Shown: piece by piece, positions 35,509-46,783 of the stretch | Position numbering within the stretch: position 1 is the first letter of the stretch | How the letters are laid out: the number at the start of each line of letters is the position of its first letter | Assembly: GCA_026826555.1 (NCBI GenBank) | Contig: JAKSZT010053837.1 | Span: forward strand, 2,297,687-2,361,686 | Origin: Tolypeutes matacus | Taxonomy: Eukaryota; Chordata; Mammalia; Cingulata; Chlamyphoridae | DNA length: 64,000 bases | Direction of reading: 5' to 3' | Notes under the pieces: generated by a model | Database searches by the model: none | Seen by the model: only the letters and a program-made list of their open reading frames with translations | What the model was told of the DNA's origin: nothing | Translations under genes and position numbers: made by a program

Positions 35509-36372
35509 TGTAGCAGTTTGATATTGTCTGTGAATTCCAAAAATAGATATTGGATTATGTTTGTAAACTGGTCTGTCCCTCTGGGCATATTAGATTATAT
35601 TGGATTCAAAGGTTTCACTTTTACTTGATTAAATGATTAAGGCTTTGATTGAGCCAGTCAGTAGGATGTTGAGTCCCCACCCCCTTGATGGGTGGGGACT
35701 CACAGAGAAACTGCAACGCAGAGAAAGAAGGTTGGGGTTTTATTTATTTTTTTTTTTTAAGATTTTATTTATTTATTCATTTACCCCCCCCCCTTGCTGC
35801 TTGTGCTCGCTGTGTCCATTTGCTGTATGTTTTTCTGTGTCTGCTTGTCTCCCCTTGCTGGATCGTCCTGCTGCATCAGCTCACCGTGCCACGTGGGCTG
35901 GCTTGCCTTCACCAGGAGGCCCCGGGAATCGAACCCGGGGCCTCCTATATGGTAAATGGGAGCCCTACTGATTGAGCCACATCCACTTCCCGAGGTTGGG
36001 GTTTTAATGCTGGAGCCCGGGGAAGTAAATACACAGAGAAACAGATACCTGAGGAAAGCAAGACACGGCAGAGGCCACGGGAAGAGAGACAAGTCATTCT
36101 CCTGATAGTCTACAGTTGGCCTTGAGGAGAGAGCAGAGCAGATGAGCCCAGAAAGAAATGAGCTTTGGGAAGAGAGGAACCCAGGAAGCCCAAACCCTTG
36201 CAGATGTTGGCAGCCATCTTGCTTCAACACGTGGCAATAGACTTTGATGAGAGAAGTTAACATATGCTTTTTGGTCTAGTAACTGTAAGCTTCTACCCCA
36301 AATAAATACCCTTTATAAAAGCCAACAGATTTCTGGTATTTTGTATCAGCACCTCTTTGGCTGACTAACACA
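35509..36372 (+). mobile_element. ERVL-like solo LTR with 5-bp TSD
   Basis: Begins TGTAGCAGTTTGATATT, ends GACTAACACA, and is flanked by the 5-bp duplication ctaag (35504-35508; 36373-36377). A poly(A) signal AATAAATACC is followed by CCTTTATAAAAGCCAAC near 36300-36325. The SINE at 35743-35992 is inside it. It shares its 3' words with the LTR at 49.3-49.9 kb, so it is a repeated family. Confidence 0.85.
35743..35992 (-). mobile_element. DAS-type SINE, long CGGCTG-related form
   Basis: Like the other CGGCTG-form copies but about 60 bases longer: in sense it keeps a segment with GGAGACAAGCAGACACAG and CAGCAAATGGACACA between GCTGA and GCGAGCAC. TSD aggttggggtttta at 35729-35742 and 35993-36006. 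Confidence 0.93.
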
Positions 36373-36712
36373 CTAAGAGATCTGCCCCTCATCCTGATAA
36401 GGCCACCATTTTTTACCATGCCATGTATGGTGTGATCTTCCACTGCGCATGCTCTGCTTAACTCTACCTCCAGACCTACATCATCGCATCACCACGTCAC
36501 ATCATTCCATCTCCCAAAACTGCCCACAACCATAGCTCAACAAAACTCTGCTTCTCACCCAGCTGGAGAAGACAGGTTTGAAGGTTTTTTTAATCTCCTG
36601 TCTCCTTGCTAGGTGGCCTCACAATAAACTCTTTTCTCAAAATCCTGGTATCACACATTGACTTTTTTGCGCATTGGGCAATGAACTTTTGTTCAGTAAC
36701 AAAACTGTATCT

Positions 36713-37503
36713 ACAGTTCTTGTCCTCTCTATTCCCATTCCCTTCCCATATATACATCCTAGGAAAGGATTTGATAATCCTATTGGCAAGGTATGACTTT
36801 CATTGGGCAGGGTTTACTAGCAGGCCGGCTACTATGTCTGAAAGGCAAAACCTTCTCATTTCCTTCACCCATGCTCATGGGCCCTCTTCCTATTTCCTCT
36901 TTCACTCTTAGCCTCCAAATTGAAAGCATATTTGGCAAGGACTCTCCTTAAGGGGAAGATTCTTCACTTTCTTTCTCTGTTCTATCTTTTCTCACTCAGC
37001 TGGCTGAGTAGGTTGCCCCATTTTAGATTTGAGGGGGATGATCCAAACTTCTTGTATGCACTCGCCTTGCTTCTCAGAGAAGCCCTGCATGTGTGTGGTG
37101 GGCATGTGGCACTCATCTAACTGCTCTGTGCTTCTAGTAGTGCTGATGTTTATTTTGTGCAGCTCACTCAGCAGGTAACACGGAGGTAAGGTGGGTGAGC
37201 AGTAGGATTCAAGTACCTACTCCTTCAGAATCCCAATCTGCCTCTCCTTAATTACATTGCAAATAATAGAATCAGCTATATTTATGTATACTAACAAGAG
37301 AGGGACTATTTTAAGCCTAGTTAAACTAACTTGAACTCAAACCCTAAGCAAGATTTCAACATGCCCTGGGTCAACCCTCTGTATTCAGGTCCTTACTGCC
37401 TTGGCTTGAGAAGGGGAGTCTCAGCCCAAACAACACTGACACTGATGATCCCAAGATCCCTAGGGAAGAGTCTCTGAGAACTGGGAACCAGCCTTTATTA
37501 GGA
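36713..37503. other. Intronic sequence, possibly ERV-related in part
   Basis: A 101-codon plus frame (36606-36911) has a YILGKDL word vaguely like a retroviral protease end. This is too weak to call. Confidence 0.3.
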
Positions 37504-37632
37504 GAACTATATTTATTTTAATTTAGTATCCTAAAGAGATATTTTTAAAGAATACAAAGGAAAGAACTTTGTGATAAAGAGAAAAGGGCACAGAATTAGA
37601 AAGACCTGGAATCAGCCCTTGGCTCTACTTGC
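37504..37632 (+). repeat. Duplicate of the segment flanking the 34.0-kb SINE (empty-site copy)
   Basis: About 129 bases match 33984-34043 joined to 34844-34925, without the SINEs between. It includes agaactatattt, tttttaaagaat and the MIR start agaaagacctgga. Confidence 0.85.
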
Positions 37633-38520
37633 CAGCCACTCTCAACCCTAAGGTGAACAGTTTCAGCATTAGGAGATGGTGCCAGGAAAAACTGCACAAG
37701 GAAATGAGGCTATTTGGGGTAACTTCATCTAGATATAAATAAAAATATCAGGAGAATTTCATCCTAGATATAAGTGAAAATGTCAGGTGGATTGGTGATC
37801 CCAGGAAAGAATTTACAGATATTTCCTGAACCTTAATTTGCTACTGCTCCAGGGCCAGCCATGACTAACATATATAAACTGCAGGTACATGTCTTACTAC
37901 GCATTTGCCTTCTTACTGTTCTCTCTCATGCATGGGCCCCCAAATTGGCTCAGCAGAATGTTTTCAGAATTTTGCCTTGCCATTCTTCATCTGCAAGTGG
38001 ATATCAAGTACTTAGAATAAACAGGTCTGGTGTTAAGTGCTAGAAATCTGAAGATCAAAGGATGCAGTCCCTTCTCTCAAGCTCACTTCAGGTGACCATA
38101 ATAGTGTAAAAGTATTACTTGTCCCAGGGTAATTTAAATTTCAGCAGGAAACAAAGACTTAACCTAAAGGACTAAAGTTCAATATTTTAGGGGACACAAT
38201 TACTCCTCAGAATCAACTCTGCAAGAAACCCTGAAGGGAAGCACATCATTTAGTGAAGAATTTCACAAATTGAGATTCTTCCTTTTTGTATCTTGGACCT
38301 AGTATCTTCTCTTAGTTTTCTCAAAGCATATAGGAATGAGAAGAGTCATATTTTATCACCAAGGGCCAGAAAAGGGAATCTACACAGACCAAGGGAGGAA
38401 ATATTCATCTCAGAAATTTCCAGCAGTTAAAAAATATTCCTAACAAACTTCTTTTTCCCTTAAAAATCTAAAATAATTTGCAAAGAGAAATGTATTCCCT
38501 TATATTAAAGAATGATGATT
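37633..38520. other. Intronic sequence
   Basis: A short imperfect tandem repeat of about 36 bases lies at 37726-37795 (tctagatataaataaaaata; cctagatataagtgaaaatg). No gene recognised. Confidence 0.45.
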
Positions 38521-38854
38521 GGGAAGCAGATGTAGCTCAAGCGACTGAGCTCCCTCCTACAACAAGGGAGATCCTGGAATCAGTTCTGATGCCTCCTAAA
38601 GAAGAGCAAGACAGCTCAGCGAGCTGACACAATAAGATGATGCAATAAGAGACACAAGGAGGAAAACATAATGAGAGACACAAAAAAGTAGGAAGTGGAG
38701 GTGGCTCAAGAAATTAGGTGCCTCCCTCCCACATGGGAGGTCCCGGGTTTGGTTCCCGGTGCCTCCTAAAAGGAAGACGAACACACAATAAACGGGCACG
38801 GCAAGTGCAAACAATGAGGGGGTGGGGAGAAATAAATAAATCTAAAAAAAACAG
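38521..38854 (+). mobile_element. DAS-type multi-unit SINE (AAGCAGATGTAG form)
   Basis: Two tRNA-like units (38521-38590 and 38695-38765) with GAAGACGAACACAC-type tails and aaataaataaatct. A dimeric SINE follows in its A-tail. Confidence 0.88.
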
Positions 38855-39300
38855 GGGGTGGATGTGGCTCTAATGGTTGGGCGTCTGTCTGCCATATGGA
38901 GGGACCTGGGTTCGATCCCCGGGTCCTCCCAGTAAAACAAAAAATATATATATAGAAGGCGCATGAGCTGCCAGGCTCTGTGTGCCGGTGAGCCGCCAGA
39001 CCCCGGGAGCCATGCAGCAAGAGGATAACGTAACAGGAGAGAGACGCAGGGGAGAGACAAGATGAGATGCTCTGAAAGCCAGGAACCGAGGTGGCACAAG
39101 TGGCAGAACACCTCTCTCCTACATCGGAGGTCTCCAGGATAGAATCCTGCTGAAGACTGGAGGAGGAGGATGAGAAGAGATGGCAGGAAACAGATACAGA
39201 GAATTGCCCAGCGAATGGACACAAAACAGCAAATGGGGAAGGGGGGCGTTAAAATGGATAAAGTAAATAAATAAATCTTTAAAAAATTAAAAAAAATTAA
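38855..39300 (+). mobile_element. DAS-type dimeric SINE
   Basis: Left unit with GGTTCGATCCCC; the right unit carries GGATAGAATCC, a changed B box. Tail taaataaataaatctttaaa. Inserted at the end of the preceding SINE. Confidence 0.9.
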
Positions 39301-39394
39301 AAAAACAAAACAACAAAAAAAGAACGACAAATATTTCAAAACAATAAAACTGATAGATTTGATATCATAATTTCTTTGCATAATTTTAGAAGAT

Positions 39395-39560
39395 TTTTAT
39401 CCTTTTTTTTTTTTTCTAGAGAAGTTGTAGATTTACAGAAAAATCATGCCTCAAATACAGGCTTTCCATATACCACCCTATTATTAACACCTCGCATTTA
39501 GTGTGGTACATTTGTTACAATTGATGAAAGCATATTTTTATAATTGTACTATTAACCATA
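39395..39560 (-). repeat. LINE-1 3' UTR fragment, reverse
   Basis: gaagttgtagatttacagaa, ccatataccaccctattatt and ggtacatttgttacaattga parallel the fragment at 20.27 kb. Confidence 0.65.
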
Positions 39561-40195
39561 ATCCATGGTTTATCTTGTATCCCAGAGATATATTTTTAAA
39601 ATATTGTATTTTAAAATATCACTGTATTGTGTTGTTCCATGGATTTATTTTAAAAATTTTATTCTAGTAACATAGACAACTTAAAATTTCTCTTTTTAAC
39701 CACATTCAAATATATAATTGAGTGGTGTTAATTACCTATTTATTTTATATTGAGAACAAGGTAAGTGCCTTTTTAGACAATATGCTTAGGCTAGTATTGT
39801 TACTAGGTTCTGAGGATGCAAGAATGTTTCCAAAAAAAAAAATGTTTCCGGGTTCAATTAAAAAAGAATCAACCATGATATAATTCTAATTTTTTTTCAC
39901 CTTTAAACATCATTTGGTCACCATAGAAACTGTTTTACTACCAGATATCTATACAGCACAAGAAGAAGAAAAGAGCAGGAGATTACTTACTGGGTTATTT
40001 GGGGGTACAAAATGTGACTATTAAAATAACTCAAGATTAAATTGATATTTCACTAGGGACCTGTTTTAGCAGAACAAGTTGATTCACTCTTCCAGTAGCC
40101 TCAGCTGAACAAAATTTCTGAGGTAGCCAAATTGACTGTGAAATCTCAAACATCATTTGAAATAACCTGAGTAGGGACACAGCATTACTCAGAGG
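39561..40195. other. Intronic AT-rich sequence
   Basis: No gene; the left part may continue the L1 fragment. Confidence 0.4.
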
Positions 40196-40440
40196 TTCAA
40201 GGCCATGGACTCTGTGGTCAGGCTTCTTGGGTCCAAATCCTGACTCTACTATTTCCTAGGTGTGCAACGTTGGAAAAATTCCCTAACTTCCCTGCACCTC
40301 AGTTTCTTCATCTGTAAAATGTGGGTAATAATAGTACCTACCTCATAGGATTGTTTTAAGGATTAAATGACTGATAATTTATGCTTAGAATGGTGCCTTG
40401 CACACAGCAAGAACTTTATCAATATGTGTTAAATAAGGAT
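40196..40440 (+). repeat. MIR element, well preserved
   Basis: gccatggactctgtggtcag, aaatcctgactctactattt, ctcagtttcttcatctgtaa, cataggattgttttaaggat and tggtgccttgcacacagcaa span almost the whole MIR. Confidence 0.92.
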
Positions 40441-42242
40441 GGAATACAGTTTTTAATATATCTCCCATCTTTGTGTTGGGGAGAAATAGTAAAATATGCC
40501 AAGATTTGAGGGCATGGAAGATTATTTTAGCCCGTAACTTTAGGAGATTCCTTTGAGAACTTTCTGGGGCCTTTCTTGCTAGCAATTCTATAAGATTTGG
40601 AATTCTGCAGCTGTGTCTACTGTTCTAAACCAAAGCTGGGAGCAATCACAAGCACTCCTGGTACCAGGAACATCAGAATGAAGATGATCACATAGCACAA
40701 AGGAACAGCACGTCTGCCCACCCAGGCTCCCTAAGCCACTGCCAATAACCTCTGGGAGCACGGGCAAAGAATAAGCAGTTCAAGTGGGATGAAACAGGAT
40801 TTTATTGCAGTGAAAATGAAATCTAGTTGGTTTCAGTAATATTCTCTTTTCTCTTTCCAGAATTCAAAGAAGAAAAAATATCCTTTTCATCAGAGTGCTT
40901 TGTTTTATTCATTATCACTCTACACAATTTCCATGCAAATTTTCTTCAACAGGCACTTACTCTGGTGAATTATCCATTTTACAGAACTACCTAGGCATCT
41001 TTTCTGAACCTGTAGCAAATCTAAAACCCATAACCAGCATCTAAGCCAGGAGAAAATCTCCAAATTGCCTGGAAAAAAAAGAAGGTATGTCCTCTGAGCT
41101 AAATTTCGCCACAATCCCACAGGTTCTCTATCACATACCTTCATCCGGACTTGATTCCAGAGGCCATCTCCTTGGATCTTCTTGGTCAGCAGTAGCCCTT
41201 GCATAGGAGTTTAAAATAATGCCATAAACAACCAGGAAAGCTTTAGAACACATTCATTTCTGTCCTCTGCCTTCCCCTTGGCTCACAGCCTGCTTCCTGG
41301 TAGGAAGACAAGATGACGTTGTGCAGGGTTGACTGTTAAACCATCTTCCCGCCCCCAACCCCAATCTCTTGGTATACCTCCCTTCTCCTTTCCAAGGCTT
41401 TGGAATGTGTCACATGGGAAAAGGATCATGTGGCTCAAGGGGAGAATATGGCCATCTTTCTCCCTTCCCCAGTTTTCCTTTCAGGAACAAAGCAGCAGAA
41501 ATCTTTGACCTGATTGGCTCTGACCAAAAATCTCCATATGAAAAAGGGACGATTAAACCACCCAAATCTCCAGGCTTCTTCACTTTCTTTTTTGTTTTTC
41601 CATACTAAGGTTTTATCCTGGGCATTCAGATTTGTTCCATATGTAAGGGAAATGATGCTTTCTTCCCAGCCGCTCTTTCTTTTTATCCTGACATGGCAAG
41701 GTGTTCCTTAACTTCCCTCCGGAGCCCCCAAGCACATCTGGGACAATAGTGTTCAGCACCATGGACAGCACCACACCCTCTTCAGAGCTGGTTAAAGCTA
41801 TTTGTTTATTTTGTTCTCAGGTAAATTAAAATATTTAAACTTATTTCCCTGAGGTTTTGTGCCTAAATATAAGTCAGGCCATATATTTAGGATTCTGAAT
41901 TCCCCTATTTTGAACTTACTGTTGCCTTATAAACACAAATATGATTTTTATATTTTATTAAACCATCTCATGCTTAATTTCCTGTCCCTGCCCAACCCCT
42001 CCATCTCCACCCTTTAAATATGCTCTATGCTTTTTTGGGAGGAGGGGAATTCTCCTAACATACTTTAATATAATCCCATATGTCTATGCTTACAGGCAAA
42101 ACCACTAAAATCCGTAGGAATTCCCAGGTGTATAAGTTTAGATAACTTTAGCCCCATTCCTAGGCCTTGGGCAGGGCTGAATTAGAGAGACAGGAGGGGA
42201 GCTTGGTTGGAGCTGTTTTGTGCTGGGTCTATCCTGCTCAGC
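40441..42242. other. Intronic unique sequence
   Basis: Nearly 2 kb without a recognised transposon. Its low repeat content and the adjoining CRE/RFX motif suggest possible regulatory constraint. No coding frame is supported. Confidence 0.4.
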
Positions 42243-42273
42243 TGACGTCATGGTTGCCATGGTGCTAGGTAAC
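42243..42273. promoter_or_regulatory. Candidate CRE plus RFX (X-box) composite site
   Basis: A perfect palindromic CRE, TGACGTCA, at 42243-42250 is followed two bases later by GTTGCCATGG and then AGGTAAC, which are RFX half-site-like. On the reverse strand the order is RGCAAC then CRE, as in X1/X2 boxes. It lies in otherwise unique intronic sequence with no transposon, so it may be an enhancer or internal promoter. Confidence 0.4.
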
Positions 42274-42699
42274 TGCTGAAGGGGACAATTTCTTTCTAAA
42301 CCAGTCACCATGGGACCCTGCTGACTAAAGAAAGGAAGAGGGAAAAGGACTGAATTGCTGAGGAGGACTTTCAATTAGCATTTTCAAAGCCAAATTTACC
42401 TAATGGGCCCTTTCATTACTGGATTGTTGCTGACCTCAAATCTTGAAAGACTTCTATGAATGGACACTACAATGGTAACTCTCGCCCATCCTCCACTACT
42501 TCTTTCCTTAAGAATCTGTTTAGGTACAAGGGAATGAAAATTCTATCTTCACAGAATGACTGTGGAGTTCTATCCCAGGGTTGTTCTGGTAGGAACACAA
42601 GAAAGATATTTTGCCTCACGTTGGACATAGTGACTTTTGGGAAGCCATTCAGCCAAGTCCTAACAGAATTAAGTGGGAAGTATTTTAGAATCACACATT

Positions 42700-42796
42700 T
42701 TTTTGTTTGTTTATTTTAAAGATTTATTTTATTTATTTAATTCTCCCCACCCCCTCGTCGTTTGCACTTGCTGTGTCTATTTGTCTTCTTTGCTTC
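42700..42796 (-). mobile_element. Truncated DAS-type SINE tail, reverse
   Basis: Only the 3' part (AAATCTTT complement and CCCCACCCCCTCGTCGTTTGC) is present. TSD tagaatcacacatt is seen on both sides, so it inserted already 5'-truncated. Confidence 0.85.
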
Positions 42797-42854
42797 TAGA
42801 ATCACACATTATTGTTGACACTAGGAACAACTTGTGAATGCTTTAAAATTTTGG

Positions 42855-43062
42855 GAGGGAGAGGATGTGGCTCAAGCAGTTGGGTGCCTGCCTCCCACAT
42901 GGGAGGTCCCAGGTTCGGTTCCCGGAGCCTCCTAAAAGAGACGAGCAGATAACAAGCAGACACAACAAGCAGAGACAATGAGCAGACATGAGCAGAGACA
43001 ATAAGCAGAAACAGTAAGCAGACAGATGAGGGAGCCATCTCTGTGGGGGAGAACATTTTATG
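42855..43062 (+). mobile_element. DAS-type SINE (GAGGATGTGG form) with CAGACA repeats
   Basis: Head gaggatgtggctcaagcagt, GGTTCGGTTCCC box, then GACACAACAAGCAGAGACAATGAGC repeats. The tail is degenerate. Confidence 0.85.
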
Positions 43063-43604
43063 GGAGAAAAGATAAATAGTTTTAATGTGAATTGATAATT
43101 ATTTTAAATAACTATAAATTTTCTTAATAAAGTCAGTACCTTGGATAGCATTTGGACTACAAATCAGGAATCTAGACCAGTTATACATTTGTCTCATTAA
43201 GGCCAGCATACAATTGATTGTTTCTGATTCAGAATCCTCACCAAGGCAATTATGAATATTTATTCTTTGGGTGAGAAATGCTGACTTGCAAAGTACAGAA
43301 ATGCAAATTCTGTAAGAAAAGAGAGCATGGGGCGCTGGAGCATAATTTCAAGAAATTGAAGATCCTTTCTGCTCAAACATCAACAGCTTAAGATATATTT
43401 TCTACTTTTATTTTAGGAACAGAGTCAGGTTAATTCTTGTGTTCCTACATAAGACTCACAGAGAAATTCAACTTTGTTAATTCTAACACTTGCTACTTTC
43501 AGGAAATTCATTTATCAGGAAATCTGGATATGTTTGAAGAAATTTTTAGAGAGCAGCAGACTGGTGACTCAGCTATCTTCTCTTAGTCAGTGATAACCAA
43601 CAAT
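43063..43604. other. Intronic unique sequence
   Basis: AT-rich; no gene or transposon recognised. Confidence 0.4.
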
Positions 43605-43995
43605 GAAAACAACAATAGCATTTACTAAGCACTTAATATGTGCCAAATGTTTACATACATGAGTCATTTAATCCTCCCATAAACCCAATGAGATAGGTAT
43701 TAACATTCCTAGTGGGAAGCGGCTGTGGCACAATCAGTGGGGCTCCCGTTTACCATATGGGAGGCCCCGGGTTCGGTTCCCGGGGCCTCCTGGTGAAGGC
43801 AAGCCTGCCCACACGGCGTGGTTAGCTGACCCAGCGAGCACAAGCAGCAAGGGGGGGATAAATGAATAAATAAATAAAATCTTTAAAAAAAAAAACAAAA
43901 AAACATTCCTATTTCACAGGCCCAGAGAGGATAAATAATGTGCCCAAAGCTTCACAGCTAGTTAGTGTGGGAAGAAGATTTGGAACCATTTAAAC
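43605..43995 (+). repeat. MIR-type element split by a SINE
   Basis: catttactaagcacttaata, cccaatgagataggtattaa, then after the SINE ttcacaggcccagagaggat and cttcacagctagttagtgtg. Confidence 0.82.
43712..43901 (+). mobile_element. DAS-type SINE, CGGCTG form, in a MIR
   Basis: Complete; TSD aacattccta at 43702-43711 and 43902-43911. Confidence 0.93.
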
Positions 43996-44304
43996 TGACT
44001 TTAGAGCCACGCTCTATACCATACTATTCTGCGTCATAAATAAGGGACTAAACTAAAATAACTCTGTAGCTCATCTTTCCTATACTCGTAATTTGGACCA
44101 ATTTCACCTAAAAGTGTTTAATTAACCACTTGAATTCAATTTGGTTCTACCTAGGACATTTAATTCAACAAATAATTATTATATTATTTATAACATAAAT
44201 ATTAAGTATATAATTAAAATTTATACTGTCTAAGCTTCTTTCAAGTCATTTCTGAAAATGTCTAGTAAGCCAGGGTCTTACTCTTGATAAGAATGTCCCC
44301 CACC

Positions 44305-44491
44305 ATAGGGAAGCGGCTGTGGCTCAATCAGTAGGGCTCCCGTTTACCATATGGGAGGCCCCGGGTTCGGTTCCCGGGGCCTCCTGGTGAAGGCAAGCCC
44401 GCCCGCACGGCGTGGTTAGCTGACCCAGCGAGCACAAGCAGCAAGGGGGGCGTAAATGAATAAATAAACAAAATCTTTAAAAAAAAAAAAA
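44305..44491 (+). mobile_element. DAS-type SINE, CGGCTG form
   Basis: Complete; TSD aagaatgtcccccacc at 44289-44304 and 44492-44507. Its perfect 16-bp TSD suggests a young insertion. Confidence 0.94.
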
Positions 44492-44507
44492 AAGAATGTC
44501 CCCCACC

Positions 44508-45625
44508 CCCAACTCACCATCCAGGTCTTTGAGAGGAAAAATACCATCTTAGCAGAAGAGGACCCTTCAGGTAGGGCTGGGAGTTTGCTGGAGTTTCTGG
44601 ATAAGGATCCCTCTGGGGAAGGGAAGGACAAATGCTATATTAGTTGAAGTTAAGCAGAGAAACAGAACTGACAGAATAGATATATATATATGTAAATATT
44701 AAGATTTATTATAGGAATAATGTAACGTGATTCACTACTCTGGACTTTCAGACAGGAGAAACCACAAAGACTGGTTTAAATTATTTGAGACAAAAAATAC
44801 ATAAAATTTCTCAATCATGTTATGATAACTGAATGTGTTCATCATGGCTTAATGATAAAATAATTTTAAAAATTTACAAGGAGCCATAACCTAGAATATT
44901 ATTAAGAAGGGCTATGAAACTTATTATATAATATATTAATTCTGTTCCTTAAAAAATGTTAAATTTGTAGTCACTAAACTTATTCCTGGCCTTTTGGAAG
45001 AAGATAGAGAAATAGTTATCTTCTATCCAAACTCATAAAACCCTATAACATTTGTGTAACTGGGATAATATTTTGAAAATGGTTACTGTGATATTTTTTC
45101 TCTTCTGTCTAGGGATTCCATTTGCCCTGGAGATGGAATGTGTGGCTCTGTTTTTAAAGTTATAAAAGGAATGGAAAGAGAAAAGGAATTAATATTCAGC
45201 TTCTGAAATTGAAAATAGGATTGTACAGCAAGACAGCTTGAAAATTAGGCTATTGTTTTGAAAGCCATTCTCTAATCTCCTTTATTTCTGCATTTAGCTT
45301 GTCATCAAGCAAACCCAGAAGAATGTGCTCAGTGTTCTGTACTACAGAGCAGCGTTTATAGACTGGGGCACAGAAAAACCTTCCAAGGGGTCCTAGATCA
45401 TGCAGACAGTTTTATGGGAACTGATTTCTAGATCCTCAACTTCTATAAAGTATGCTTTCTAAAACTAATCTTCCTAAGTATTGGTGGAGTCAAGATGTCA
45501 ACATACTGTTTCTCAGTTCCCAATTAATAGTTTTTGTCCCATTTTATTGCAGAATGGTGGATCTCTCACCCACCTTTACCTTAAATCCCAAAATGGTTCA
45601 GTGCCTGGATTTTAAAACTTTAGGG
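44508..45625. other. Intronic unique sequence
   Basis: AT-rich with a short (AT)n at 44680-44692; no gene. Confidence 0.4.
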
Positions 45626-45808
45626 GGGGGAAGCGGCTGTGGCTCAATCAGTAGGGCTCCCGTTTACCATATGGGAGGCCCTGGGTTCGGTTCCCGGGGC
45701 CTCCTGGTGAAGGCAGGCCCGCCCGCACGGCGTGGTTGGCTGACCCGGCGAGCACAAGCAGCAAGGGGGGGATAAATGAATAAATAAATAAAATCTTTAA
45801 AAAAAAAA
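45626..45808 (+). mobile_element. DAS-type SINE, CGGCTG form
   Basis: Complete; duplicated aaaactttaggg on both sides. Confidence 0.93.
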
Positions 45809-45994
45809 AAAACTTTAGGGGCCAAACAAAGGGACACCTGGAAATATTGGGGATGGTATTGAAAAAATAATAATTGGGTAACAAATCCTTTTACTAATCA
45901 GGAGCTTTCCAATTGTTTAAAGCAAAACTGAAAGCAAACCACAATCAAATTATCCTCTGAGATTAATTAAAATAACATTCTTAAAAGAAAGTTC

Positions 45995-46302
45995 TGGAAG
46001 CAGATGTGGCTCAAGCAATTGGGAGCCTGCCTCCCACATGGGAGGTCCCGGGTTCGGTTCTCAGTGCTTCCTGAAGAAGACAAGCAGACTCAACCAGCTG
46101 ATGAACAAGCAGACACAACAAGCAGGGACTAGATGTGGCTCAAATGGTTGGGTACCCACCTCCCACATGGGTGGTCCCAGATTTGGCTCCTGGTGCTGCC
46201 TAAAGAAGATATGCAGAGACAAAAAGTGGACACAATGAGCAGAGCAGAAGCAACGAGTAGAGACATCAAGCAGACAGACTAGGGAGCCATAGGTGGGGGG
46301 TA
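45995..46302 (+). mobile_element. DAS-type two-unit SINE (AAGCAGATGTGG form)
   Basis: Units at about 45998-46068 and 46127-46200 are each followed by GAAGACAAGCAGAC/ACAAGC repeats. TSD agaaagttct at 45985-45994 and 46303-46312. Confidence 0.9.
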
Positions 46303-46599
46303 GAGAAAGTTCTTCTTTACAGAATAATGTCAGCTAACAAATGCAGAACATTCATTATAGTTAGAAACCACCATTTTTGCAGCGCTCAATGAAATAATTG
46401 ATTCAGGCAAGATCATGGTGGTATTTAAACCATTAAATGAAAATCTGTTGGGGCATGAGATGTTGGTAGAGTATATACAAACTGCAAAGGGAAATGTGTC
46501 CCTTTTCAATAGAGAGACTCTCCATCTTCAAAACCAACAATTTTGTATCTCCCTGATCATTCTTCCCTAGTCACATCTCCTCCTGACTCTGACCTCAGC

Positions 46600-46783
46600 C
46601 TGTAAAGATTCTTTTAAAGACCTTTGATTATATTTGGCCTATCTGGGATAATCTCCCTATTTCAAGATCCTTAACTTAATCACATCTGCAAAGTCCCTTT
46701 TGCCATGTAAGATAACATATCCACAAGTGCCAGAGATTGGGACATGGACATCTTTGGGAGGCCCATTATTCTGCCTGCCACAA
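46600..46783 (-). repeat. MLT1-type LTR fragment, reverse
   Basis: In complement it reads ggcaggcagaataatgggcc and gatgtgattaagttaaggat, the same family as 27.5 kb. Confidence 0.7.

Larger units (their letters stand above)
35080..36712 (+). mobile_element. ERV class I-like LTR, interrupted by a younger LTR
   Basis: After removal of the insert at 35509-36372, the flanking sequence reads as a U3 and then R/U5 with a poly(A) signal (cctcacaataaactcttttc, about 36614) and the end ...gttcagtaaca at 36712. The left edge is uncertain. Confidence 0.5.

Noticed and set aside
36606..36911. Possible retroviral protease remnant (YILGKDL)
   Set aside because: A single short word next to an LTR. No catalytic DTG motif found.
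40620..40760. Hydrophobic minus-strand translation that looks like a membrane helix
   Set aside because: About 30 codons between stops, no start and no homologue recalled. Too short to support an exon.
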